This document shows, in pieces, positions 7,254-14,720 of a DNA stretch of 64,000 nucleotides. Positions within the stretch are counted from its first letter, which is position 1. Each line of letters starts with the position of its first letter. The DNA is from Iodobacter fluviatilis (GTDB lineage Bacteria; Pseudomonadota; Gammaproteobacteria; Burkholderiales; Chitinibacteraceae): contig NZ_CP025781.1 in assembly GCF_004194535.1 (NCBI RefSeq), positions 2,046,001-2,110,000 on the forward strand, written 5' to 3'. A program made the position numbers and the translations under genes. The notes beneath the pieces are model-generated. The model ran no database searches, had not been told where the DNA came from, and saw only the letters and a list, made by a program, of their open reading frames with translations.

Positions 7254-8639
7254 TTACATCATTCCCATCGCTCTTGGCAGCCAGAGTGAGATGGCGGGTA
7301 CATAGGTTACCAGCAGTAAGAAGCCCAGCATGGTGAGTAGCCACGGCCAAACGGCGATGGTGAGCTCGGTGATGCCCATTTTGGTGATGCCGGATGCCAC
7401 GTAAAGATTTAGCCCTACTGGCGGATGGCACATGCCGACTTCCATATTTACGGTGATCAAAATCCCAAAGTGAATCGGATCAATCCCCAGCTTGATAGCA
7501 ACAGGGAACAAGATAGGGGCCATGATCAGGATGATGGACGATGGCTCCATCACATTACCTGCCAGCAACAGCAGAATATTCACGGCCAGCAAGAAGGTGA
7601 TCGGGCCAAGGCCCATGCCCAGTAGCCAATCGGCCATGGCTTGCGGAATGCCTTCGTTGGTCATTACAAACGAGAACAACACGGCGTTGGTAATGATATA
7701 GAGCAGCATGGCGCTCATGCTGGCCGAATCGAGCAGCACTTTAGGCACGCGGCTGAGTGGCAGATCACGGTAGACAAATACGGAGATGATAAAGGCATAA
7801 ACGGCGGCAATCGCTGCGGCTTCGGTAGGCGTGAAAATACCGGTGTAAATCCCACCTAGCACTACCACAATCAGCATTAGCCCCCATACCGAGCGGCGAA
7901 ATGCGGCCCAACGCTCGCCCGCAGTGGCTTTAGGCATACGTGGATAGCCAAATTTACGTGCACGCCACCAAGTAGTTAGCCCTAGCAGGAACGCTAACAT
8001 CAGGCCGGGCACAACCCCCGCCATAAACAGTGCGCCAACCGAGGTATTGGTGGCAACCGAGAACATCACCATGGCGATGGAGGGTGGAATCAGAATCCCC
8101 AAAGCGCCCGCTGTGGTGATCACCCCTGCGCCAAACTGACGTGGAAACCCCTGCTTAATCATGGCGGGTAAGAGGATGGAACCAATCGCCACCACCGTGG
8201 CTGGGCTGGAGCCTGAAACAGCGGCAAATAAGGCGCAGGCAAGTACGCCCGCCAAACCTAAGCCACCATGAAAGTGGCCCACCATGCTGGTGGCAAAATC
8301 GATCATGCGGCGAGCCACGCCACCGTGGGTGAGGAAATTACCGGCCAGAATAAAGAAGGGAATGGCCATAATTTCAAATTTTTCTATCCCCGTGAACAAT
8401 TTCAGTGCCACCGATTCAATAGGCACATTGGTCATGGTAAATAAGAAGGTAAGTACGGTAAGGCCTAGTGCGATGGAGATCGGCATACCGGTGGCCATCA
8501 GCGCCAGCAGCAGGCAGAACACAACGGCTTTATTGCCACCGACGATGGCGATAATGGCGAGGGAGCCAAATAATAGGGCAGGGATTTTTATGGACCAGTT
8601 TGCCTCTGCAACCGGGATAAGGCTGGGCGTGCTGCTCAT
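7254..8639 (-). CDS. dctM: TRAP transporter large permease subunit DctM
   Basis: 461-residue inner-membrane protein with about twelve hydrophobic segments, of the DctM/SiaM type that performs sodium-coupled transport of the ligand delivered by DctP. Typical segments are ATGMPISIALGLTV, FFILAGNFLTHGGVARRMIDF, the helical hairpin in SSPATVVAIGSILLPAM, AGALGILIPPSIAMVMFSV, and FTPTEAAAIAAVYAF. The start overlaps the dctQ stop by four bases (ATGA). The divergent DctS/DctR pair points to a C4-dicarboxylate or related organic acid as substrate; the exact ligand is not readable. Confidence 0.94.
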   Translation of the reverse strand: MSSTPSLIPVAEANWSIKIPALLFGSLAIIAIVGGNKAVVFCLLLALMATGMPISIALGLTVLTFLFTMTNVPIESVALKLFTGIEKFEIMAIPFFILAGNFLTHGGVARRMIDFATSMVGHFHGGLGLAGVLACALFAAVSGSSPATVVAIGSILLPAMIKQGFPRQFGAGVITTAGALGILIPPSIAMVMFSVATNTSVGALFMAGVVPGLMLAFLLGLTTWWRARKFGYPRMPKATAGERWAAFRRSVWGLMLIVVVLGGIYTGIFTPTEAAAIAAVYAFIISVFVYRDLPLSRVPKVLLDSASMSAMLLYIITNAVLFSFVMTNEGIPQAMADWLLGMGLGPITFLLAVNILLLLAGNVMEPSSIILIMAPILFPVAIKLGIDPIHFGILITVNMEVGMCHPPVGLNLYVASGITKMGITELTIAVWPWLLTMLGFLLLVTYVPAISLWLPRAMGMM

Positions 8640-9241
8640 GCTGGTTTTCCTTCTTCTTCTTCTAAGCCTTCAACGTGGGCCACGTCATGGTGAGGCAGCT
8701 CGCCAGTGCGCATAAAGGCGGCGGCAACTTGTAAAAACCGGAAGCACATTAGGCTAGTGCCTAGTGGAATTGCGCTGTAAACCATCCATGTTGGCCACTC
8801 TAGATCTGGGGTGGTTGGGCCTTCGTAGAGGCTCCCCATTGCCATACCAAAAGCATGGTTAAAGGCATAATGCGCGCCATTTCCCCACACAAATTGCGTG
8901 CCAAGGATGGCAACAATGCCGGTAAAAAGCACGCCAGCAAGCAGGCCAATCATGACAAAGGCGGTGCGATACTTAGGCTCTAGCCGGTTAATAATCACAT
9001 CAACACCTACGTGAATGCCGGTGCGTACCCCATACGCCGCGCCAAATTTAGCCATCCATACAAATAAAATAATGCACAGCTCTTGAGCCCAAGAAAGGTT
9101 GATGCTGAGCAGCCAGTTTTGGATGATGGGCAGATGGGCTCCGGAGGCGTAGCGGTGGAGCACGGCGATAAAAATCACCAGCGTCGCCACCGCCATCAGA
9201 GAGGCAATCAGCCACTCTTCCAGGTGATCGAGTATTTTCAT
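8636..9241 (-). CDS. dctQ: TRAP transporter small permease subunit DctQ
   Basis: 201-residue four-helix membrane protein that scaffolds DctM in the inner membrane. Hydrophobic helices lie near residues 10-30, 55-70, 90-115 and 150-170, with the family feature WAQELCIILFVWMAKFGAAY and the following VRTGIHVGVDVI. GGAG sits about 6 bases before the ATG at 9241. It is longer than many DctQ proteins because of a loop between helices 3 and 4 (HAFGMAMGSLYEGP) and an acidic tail (EGLEEEEGKPA). It overlaps dctM by four bases. The 500-base space to dctP is unusual for this operon type. Confidence 0.92.
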   Translation of the reverse strand: MKILDHLEEWLIASLMAVATLVIFIAVLHRYASGAHLPIIQNWLLSINLSWAQELCIILFVWMAKFGAAYGVRTGIHVGVDVIINRLEPKYRTAFVMIGLLAGVLFTGIVAILGTQFVWGNGAHYAFNHAFGMAMGSLYEGPTTPDLEWPTWMVYSAIPLGTSLMCFRFLQVAAAFMRTGELPHHDVAHVEGLEEEEGKPA

Positions 9242-9740
9242 GAAAGTCTCCGAAGGGACGGTGGTTTTATTTAGAGGGGCTTGTGGCCCCTTGTTGGGCG
9301 GGGTGGAACCCGCGTATTTGCGTATTTATTCAGCATTACTAGCGGGTTTTATTTCATGTACGTAAACCAAAGCTAAGCAAAGTCAAAAAGATCTTTTTAG
9401 TGCCTTCGGCACGTTGATTTAGGTGCGGACGTCCCGCTGGACCTTCCTTTCTTGCGCGGCCAAGAAACGAAGCCAAAGAAGGCCGCCCCGACCAGCACGA
9501 CGGCCCCTTACTGCGGACAATCGAGTCGGCTGCTGCGGGACTCGCTTCGCTCAAACAGGCATCAAAGAAACCCCGCCCGTTTGTTCCTCGCTTCGGCGTG
9601 CTTCAAGGGGAGTTCTTAAGCCCTATGTAGAGAGCGTGGTCTGTTTGCTAATGCAAAATCAAATTGGTAAGTATCAGCCCGATGCAGAAGTTGTAGGGTG
9701 GGCAAGTTTTAATGCCCACGCTGCATACCCTCAAATCCAT
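9242..9740. repeat. Non-coding 500-bp spacer with GC-rich repeat-like block and a stem-loop
   Basis: No supported gene. Bases 9420-9615 are a GC-rich block containing the run TTGCGCGGCCAAGAAACG and GACTCGCTTCGCTCAAAC. This composition and wording is what I recall of interspersed non-coding repeats in betaproteobacteria, often misread as ORFs. At 9698-9719 a perfect 7-bp stem (GTGGGCA / TGCCCAC) lies 22 bases past the dctP stop and may limit transcription into dctQM or protect the dctP message 3' end. The repeat identity is a recollection, not a search result. Confidence 0.5.
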
Positions 9741-10736
9741 TTATTCAACCGGCTTAAACGCTGTTTCTTTGTAAATCTCAGTCAGCAAATCTTGGCCAAA
9801 GCGGGAGGACATTTTTTGGTGGACGGGGATGAGTGCTTTGCGAAAAGCAGCGCGTTCGGCGGCGGTTGGGGTGTAGATAGTGGTTTTGCCGCTGGCTTTG
9901 ATGGCGGCCAGTGCTTTATCAGTTTCTTGCTTGGCAATCTGATTGGCGTAAGTCGATGAATCATTCATCGCGGTGGTGAGTGTGGCGCGAATATCTGCAG
10001 GCAGGCCTTCCCAGAAGGTTTTGTTGACGATGACGGCATAACCAAGGAAGCCGTGGTTGGTGAGGGTGAGATGTTTTTGTACTTCAAAGGCTTTGCTGGT
10101 GTAGAGATTGGAAGGCTCTAGCTCTGTACCATCTACTACACCGGTTTGTAGCGCTTGGTAAACCTCAGAAAACGCCATTACCTGTGGCAATGCGCCCAAG
10201 GTGCGCATTTCTTCATCCAGTACTTTTGAGGATTGAATGCGGATTTTCATGCCGCGTAAATCGTTAGGAGTGCGTATGGGTTTATTGCTGGAGAAATTCT
10301 TAAAGCCGTTTTCCCAGAAACCCAGCGCTTTAATGCCCTTGGTCTCTAGCTTGGTAAATAGCTTGGCACCAATTGGGCCTTTCATCACTTTATCGACTTC
10401 GGCATAGCTATCAAAAATATACGGCAGATCGAAAATCTCGAATTCTTTAACGCCCAGCGGGCCAAATTTGGCAAGGCTAGGGGCCAACATTTGCACTGCG
10501 CCTAATTGCAGCGCTTCCATTTCTTCTTTGTCTTTGTAAAGCTGGCTGTTTGGATAGACCTCAACTTTTACGCGGCCCTTGGTGCGCTCTTCAGCGATTT
10601 TTTTGAAGTAATCAGCAGCTTTGCCCTTGGGGGTATCCACGGCAACCACATGGCTAAACTTGATCACGATCGGTGCTTCAGCCGCGAAGGAAGAAGTGAC
10701 AGTAAGAGCCAAGATGGCCGCTAGTAAAGTACGCAT
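9741..10736 (-). CDS. dctP: TRAP transporter periplasmic substrate-binding protein DctP
   Basis: 331-residue periplasmic binding protein with signal peptide MRTLLAAILALTVTSSFA and cleavage near AEAP. The DctP fold is seen in IKFSHVVAVDTPKGKAADYF, KVEVYPNSQLYKDKEEMEAL, FENGFKNFSSNKPI-like GFWENGFKNFSSNKP, GMKIRIQSSKVL (ligand-carboxylate Arg strand), and QALQTGVVDGTELEP. The ATG at 10736 is preferred over the TTG at 10748, because the GGAG of that TTG codon region is an ideal ribosome-binding site for it. It is first in the operon and faces the dctS gene across a short divergent promoter region. Confidence 0.95.
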   Translation of the reverse strand: MRTLLAAILALTVTSSFAAEAPIVIKFSHVVAVDTPKGKAADYFKKIAEERTKGRVKVEVYPNSQLYKDKEEMEALQLGAVQMLAPSLAKFGPLGVKEFEIFDLPYIFDSYAEVDKVMKGPIGAKLFTKLETKGIKALGFWENGFKNFSSNKPIRTPNDLRGMKIRIQSSKVLDEEMRTLGALPQVMAFSEVYQALQTGVVDGTELEPSNLYTSKAFEVQKHLTLTNHGFLGYAVIVNKTFWEGLPADIRATLTTAMNDSSTYANQIAKQETDKALAAIKASGKTTIYTPTAAERAAFRKALIPVHQKMSSRFGQDLLTEIYKETAFKPVE

Positions 10737-10811
10737 TACAATCTCCAAATCTGTTGAATGTATTGATGATTGTTGATGAGAGAGAGCATCTTTTCAATTG
10801 CGGTTGTCACG

Positions 10812-10829
10812 ACTGTGGTAAACCACAGT
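10812..10829. promoter_or_regulatory. 18-bp perfect palindrome between dctP and dctS, candidate operator
   Basis: ACTGTGGTAAACCACAGT is a perfect inverted repeat in the 126-base divergent spacer between the dctP and dctS starts, 34 bases before the dctS ATG. Its size and symmetry suit a dimeric FixJ/LuxR-type regulator, and the obvious candidate is DctR encoded nearby. Binding is inferred, not shown. Confidence 0.55.
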
Positions 10830-10862
10830 AAGTATAAAATTGCGCTGTGCTAACATTGGAGT

Positions 10863-12761
10863 ATGCATTTGCTTACAACTATTTCACGCTATCTTAGTGC
10901 ACATCCTTGGTTCTTACCAAGATTGGCCTTGGTCTTGTTTCTGGCCACGGTGCTGGGCTTATTCGCCTATTTGCGCCACGGCGAGCGTGAAGAAGCGCGG
11001 CTGGTGCTGATTAGTGATGTGTTGTGGGTAGAGCAAAACTTGCGTTTTGTATTGGGGCAATCGGAAGAACGCTTGGCTGCACTATTAGAGCAATCTCGCG
11101 ATGGTAGCTTAAGCGAGGCCGAGTTTCGTGGCCGTGCTCATTTGGTTATTGGCGCAAATGCGGCGATTACCGGTATTCAACTACGCACTAAAAATCAGAG
11201 CTTTAGCTATGGTCAGCGTTTATCGGCTGAGGTCACTCGGGAGCCGATTGCCTTGGCAAAAGGAATAGGCCGGCCTAGTTATACGGTGCCGCTTTACCCT
11301 AAGGGAATGATTGCGCTGATTTTGGCTGAGCATGATTTAGAGCTAGTGGCATCGATTGCCCTGCCAAAACTCTTACAGCAACAGGTGCCGTGGTGGTTCG
11401 CTTATAAATATCGGCTGGCGATGATTGATGTGGACGGGCGGGAAGTCGCCAGTAAATCAAAAATTGAGGCCGATGATACTAATCTCAGCTATCAGCTGCC
11501 CTTTGATTTAGTAAGTAGTGGCTTACTACTGCGGATCACAGCTTACCGCCATCCTACTGGCCTCGTGCAAAAGCTGCTCACTGCCAGCGTGATAGGCTTG
11601 GCCTTGATTGTATTGTTTAGCTGGTGGCGATTGCGCCGCCAAATGCAGGCGCGGATTTTGGCAGAAAACGCCCTGCGCGAAGAACATGCGTTTCGCACCG
11701 CCATGGAAAACTCGCTCTCGGTGGGGATGCGCGCCCGAGATATGCAAGGGCGAATTGTCTACGTAAACCCAGCGTTTTGCGGCATGGTGGGTTATTCCCC
11801 CGAAGAGCTGATCGGCACGCTGCCGCCTTACCCATACTGGAAGCAGGAAGATATCGCAGGGCATCAAGCACAAAATGATATTGTGCTCAGCGGCCGCGCC
11901 CCACATGAGGGATTTGAATCGATGGTGCGCCATCGCGATGGGCATTCGGTGGCGACGCGTGTTTACACCACGCCGCTGATTGATGCTACCGGCAAGCAGC
12001 GGGGCTGGATGAGTTCGGTCGTGGATATCACGGCCTTAAAAGCCGCCGAAGCGCGGGAAAGGGAGCAGGAAGAAATGCTGCGCCATACTGGCAAGCTGAT
12101 TACCATGGGTGAAATGGCATCTACCTTGGCGCACGAGCTAAATCAGCCACTGATGGCCATGAGTAACTACGCCAGCGCCGCTAGGCAGTTTGCTAATCAA
12201 AATAATCAGGAGATGCTGGATTCAACGCTTAGCAAAATTGCTGGGCAGGCTCAGCGTGCCGCCGCCGTGGTGAAGCGTATTCGCGAGTTTGTGCAAAAGC
12301 GTACCCCTCTACGCTCTTACTGTGATCTGAATGATATTGCGAGCAATGCCTTTGAATTAATCGATGCAAGCGCACGCAGCCAAGGCGTGCGACTGCACTT
12401 TAATTTGGCTGCCGACTTGCCGCAAATTCATGCGGATGAAGTGCTCTTGGGGCAGGTGGTGCTCAATTTATTACGCAATGCGTTGGATGCAAGTGGAGAG
12501 CAGCCACAAAGCCGCCGCGATGTATGGCTGGCAACCTCTTGCGATAAAGATGGCGTGTATCTTTCGGTATGCGACCGTGGTGCGGGCATTTCACCCGAAG
12601 TGGCTAATCGCTTATTTGACGCTTTTTTTACCACCAAATCACTGGGCATGGGCATAGGCTTAAATATTTGCCGCTCTATTTTGGAGCAGCACCAAGGTAA
12701 ACTTTGGTTTGAAGCCCACCCGCAAGGCGGCACCTATTTTTATATGAGCTTACCGCGATGA
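10863..12761 (+). CDS. dctS: Sensor histidine kinase, DctS-type, PAS-containing
   Basis: 632-residue membrane sensor. Transmembrane helices lie at about 18-37 and 237-255, enclosing a periplasmic sensory domain of about 200 residues. They are followed by a PAS domain (about 275-393, with IVYVNPAFCGMVGYSPEELIG). The HisKA H-box is STLAHELNQPL with the phosphoacceptor near H424. The HATPase part has N-box NLLRNALDAS, DRGAGISPE and GMGIGLNICRSILEQHQG. The arrangement matches DctS, which partners DctR to control dctPQM in Rhodobacter. It overlaps the response regulator by four bases (ATGA) and diverges from dctP. The stimulus is presumably the TRAP substrate or a relative of it. Confidence 0.9.
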   Translation: MHLLTTISRYLSAHPWFLPRLALVLFLATVLGLFAYLRHGEREEARLVLISDVLWVEQNLRFVLGQSEERLAALLEQSRDGSLSEAEFRGRAHLVIGANAAITGIQLRTKNQSFSYGQRLSAEVTREPIALAKGIGRPSYTVPLYPKGMIALILAEHDLELVASIALPKLLQQQVPWWFAYKYRLAMIDVDGREVASKSKIEADDTNLSYQLPFDLVSSGLLLRITAYRHPTGLVQKLLTASVIGLALIVLFSWWRLRRQMQARILAENALREEHAFRTAMENSLSVGMRARDMQGRIVYVNPAFCGMVGYSPEELIGTLPPYPYWKQEDIAGHQAQNDIVLSGRAPHEGFESMVRHRDGHSVATRVYTTPLIDATGKQRGWMSSVVDITALKAAEAREREQEEMLRHTGKLITMGEMASTLAHELNQPLMAMSNYASAARQFANQNNQEMLDSTLSKIAGQAQRAAAVVKRIREFVQKRTPLRSYCDLNDIASNAFELIDASARSQGVRLHFNLAADLPQIHADEVLLGQVVLNLLRNALDASGEQPQSRRDVWLATSCDKDGVYLSVCDRGAGISPEVANRLFDAFFTTKSLGMGIGLNICRSILEQHQGKLWFEAHPQGGTYFYMSLPR

Positions 12762-13351
12762 AAACTGTTTATTTAGTGGATGACGATATCGCCGTGCGCG
12801 ATTCACTCGGCTTATTGCTGCTGTCACATGGCTATAGCGTGCACGCCTTTGCAAGTGGCGAGCAGCTCTTGGCCGAGATTCATCCAGAGAGTGAGGGCGT
12901 GGTGCTGCTGGATGTACGCATGCCGGGCTTAAGTGGGCCAGATGTATTTAAGCTGCTGTATGACATGGGAAGTGAGCTGATTGTGCTGTTTTTATCTGGC
13001 CACGGTGATATCCCAATGGCAGTGCAAGCCATACGCCAAGGTGCCTTCGATTTTCTAGAAAAACCATGCAGCGAAAAGCAATTATTGGAGCGGATTAATG
13101 ATGCTTTAGATGTAGCGATTGGCCGTCATCAGCTGAGAAATAATCAGCAACGACTAGAAAAATGCCTTAGCTCGCTCACCCCTCGTGAGCGGGAAGTGAT
13201 GGATTGGATTTTACAAGGCAAGCTCAATAAACAAATTGCCGATGAGATGCAGATTGCAATTCGCACGGTAGAAGTCCACCGCGCCAACGTCTTCGCCAAA
13301 ATGGGCGTGCGCTCGGCTTTGGATTTATCTCAATTATTGAAGATGGCATAA
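12758..13351 (+). CDS. dctR: Response regulator, DctR/FixJ family
   Basis: 197-residue two-domain regulator. The receiver domain has DDD at 8-10, phosphoacceptor D52 (VVLLDVRMPGLSG), the Ser/Thr switch in LFLSGHGD and the Lys in FLEKPC. The C-terminal LuxR/FixJ helix-turn-helix is LTPREREVMDWILQGKLNKQ then IAIRTVEVHRANVFAKMGVR. It is coupled to the kinase gene by an ATGA overlap. It likely activates the divergent TRAP operon, and the palindrome at 10812-10829 is the natural candidate site. A damaged copy of its last codons is found 6.4 kb away at 19781-19827. Confidence 0.92.
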   Translation: MKTVYLVDDDIAVRDSLGLLLLSHGYSVHAFASGEQLLAEIHPESEGVVLLDVRMPGLSGPDVFKLLYDMGSELIVLFLSGHGDIPMAVQAIRQGAFDFLEKPCSEKQLLERINDALDVAIGRHQLRNNQQRLEKCLSSLTPREREVMDWILQGKLNKQIADEMQIAIRTVEVHRANVFAKMGVRSALDLSQLLKMA

Positions 13352-13490
13352 AGATTGATCACTGCAGCTATGCCGCTGGCCGTATAAAAAGCTTCAGCTA
13401 AAGCAGACTAGGTACAGCGCGATGTAAAATTTGCTAGCCTAGCAAAAGGGCACTTATGCTACGATGGGTAGTAAGCAGGTGGTGACGGAG

Positions 13491-13575
13491 TAACTGGGGC
13501 AGAGCAAACTTAAATCCTGTTATATTTCATATACTTAGAGCCGAAGCAAGCAGATTTAACTTTATTCTTCCCGAC
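13491..13575 (+). repeat. Degenerate copy of the MITE-like palindromic repeat
   Basis: The 372-base gap between dctR and the pilin gene holds no supported gene. It does contain TAACTGGGGCAGAG, TTAAATCCTG, ACTTAGAGCC and AGCAGATTTAACTTTATTCT in the same order and spacing as the intact repeat at 59423-59516, with several substitutions and a degraded right end. It shows that the repeat family is spread beyond the 57-64 kb array and that some copies are old. Confidence 0.75.
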
Positions 13576-13677
13576 TGAGCATGGATGATTTTATCTCAAT
13601 AAAATTTTTTTACCATATCAGTCATGATGTTTTCCTTTATTTAATCATTTTAGTAAATAATTAGAAATTTACTGCAA

Positions 13678-13710
13678 AAAAAAGGCCAACTTTATAAGTT
13701 AGCCTTTTTT
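13678..13710 (-). terminator. Terminator downstream of the pilin gene
   Basis: Stem AAAAAAGGC-AACTT against AAGTT-GCCTTTTTT with one internal C/A mismatch and a 3-base loop, 14 bases past the pilin stop. The A/T ends make it usable on either strand. Confidence 0.8.
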
Positions 13711-13723
13711 ATTCAGTTTTTTA

Positions 13724-14137
13724 TTATTTGCAGTACTTAGCAGCTAAACAATTACCTGATTGTGCCCAAGTAATTGCCGTACCTTGAGCATTCAAAGAAG
13801 GAGATAAAATAAAAGTATATCCACCTGCTGCGGCTGTTCCAGTAAAATTAATCACGCCATTAGAAACAGTACCACCAGTAGCCAAACCAGTAGTAGCAAC
13901 AGTGGGAGTTGCAGGAATACCCTGAGTGCCTGCATTACATCCGGCAAAGGTATTCAAATCAGAGTGGCATAATGCAACAGCTTGTTTGTAAGAATCAGAA
14001 ATACTTAATACTTCAGAGTACTTCGCTTTCTTGGTGTAATCCTGATAAGACGGAATAGCGACAGCAGCTAAGATACCAATAATAGCCACAACAATCATCA
14101 GTTCGATCAGGGTAAAACCCTTTTGCATGTTTTTCAT
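13724..14137 (-). CDS. Type IV pilin (PilA/PilE-like major pilin family)
   Basis: 137-residue prepilin. A short basic leader (MKNMQKG) is followed by the [20 protein letters not shown] helix with the conserved Glu5 after the G/F cleavage site, then [19 protein letters not shown]. Two Cys pairs are present: C53 and C63 in the body, and a C-terminal disulfide-type loop ([11 protein letters not shown]). It would be processed by a prepilin peptidase and assembled into a pilus. It stands alone with its own terminator and is of the PilA class, distinct from the MSHA-type operon at 34-47 kb. I looked for a sigma-54 promoter upstream and found no convincing match. Confidence 0.93.
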   Translation of the reverse strand: MKNMQKGFTLIELMIVVAIIGILAAVAIPSYQDYTKKAKYSEVLSISDSYKQAVALCHSDLNTFAGCNAGTQGIPATPTVATTGLATGGTVSNGVINFTGTAAAGGYTFILSPSLNAQGTAITWAQSGNCLAAKYCK

Positions 14138-14302
14138 CTCTTGCTCCTAAGTCTTTAATTCAAAATATTTTTTCCCTGAGTATTATTTATGCGCTGTCTT
14201 TGCATTGCTTGAGTATGACATAGTAATATTAATACCTAGCTATGCCACTTTTACTGCAAAGCTGATTAACGGCAGATTGCTGCCATATACTTGATTAACG
14301 AT

Positions 14303-14378
14303 GCCGTTGTAGCTCAGTTGGTAGAGCAACTGACCCGTAATCAGTAGGTCGGGTGTTCGATTCACCCCAACGGCACCA
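14303..14378 (+). tRNA. tRNA-Thr, anticodon CGT, with C at position 33
   Basis: 76-nt cloverleaf with encoded CCA: acceptor GCCGTTG / CAACGGC, D arm GCTC / GAGC, anticodon stem ACTGA / TCAGT, T arm GGGTG / CACCC. The seven-base anticodon loop reads CCCGTAA, placing CGT at 34-36 and C, not the near-universal T, at position 33. The rest of the molecule is regular. It is followed by a strong terminator. Confidence 0.93.
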
Positions 14379-14391
14379 CTTCTTTTAAATA

Positions 14392-14417
14392 AAAAAAGAC
14401 CCTATTGGGTCTTTTTT
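14392..14417 (+). terminator. Terminator after tRNA-Thr
   Basis: Perfect 11-bp stem AAAAAAGACCC / GGGTCTTTTTT with a TATT loop, starting 13 bases past the tRNA 3' end; the second arm supplies the T-run. Confidence 0.92.
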
Positions 14418-14566
14418 ATTGTGGCGACTAGCTGCAATGTGACGAAAATAGTCAGGTAGCGCCCAATTTTGACATCAGATAGACCATTTATTCTAAATGT
14501 CATACTGTAAGCACAATGTGAGTAAGCTTAGAGTTAGTTTAATTTTTAGCTAAAAATTAAAGATTT

Positions 14567-14710
14567 TTAAGACAAAGCCGCTAATAAACCTAGTCCATGA
14601 CGAGCGAGTAGGGTGGCCGTATCGTGTAATGGCAAACCCATTACGCCGCTATAGCTGCCTTGCAGGTTTGAAATAAACAGTCCTGCCGTGCCTTGAATGC
14701 CGTAATAATC
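14567..14710 (-). pseudogene. maf: maf (nucleoside triphosphate pyrophosphatase) C-terminal fragment
   Basis: The minus-strand frame gives [20 protein letters not shown] followed by [20 protein letters not shown] and a stop at 14567. This is the C-terminal 45-50 residues of Maf (conserved YGIQG-A..FI..I.GSYS.VMGLPL.ET). The N-terminal three quarters are missing. Just upstream in reading direction the frame runs into the MITE-like end (TCTGACCCCGATTATT) and then the group II intron, and the other side of the intron (16.7 kb) holds an unrelated gene. So maf was cut at the repeat by insertion with loss or by recombination. Confidence 0.85.
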
Positions 14711-14720
14711 GGGGTCAGAA

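Noticed and set aside
9423-9959. 178-codon plus-strand ORF across the dctP-dctQ spacer
   Set aside because: Its 3' half is antisense to dctP and its 5' half lies in a GC-rich repeat-like block; no protein-like pattern.
14138-14300. Sigma-54 promoter upstream of the pilin gene
   Set aside because: TGGCAT is present on the minus strand but no TTGC at the required spacing.
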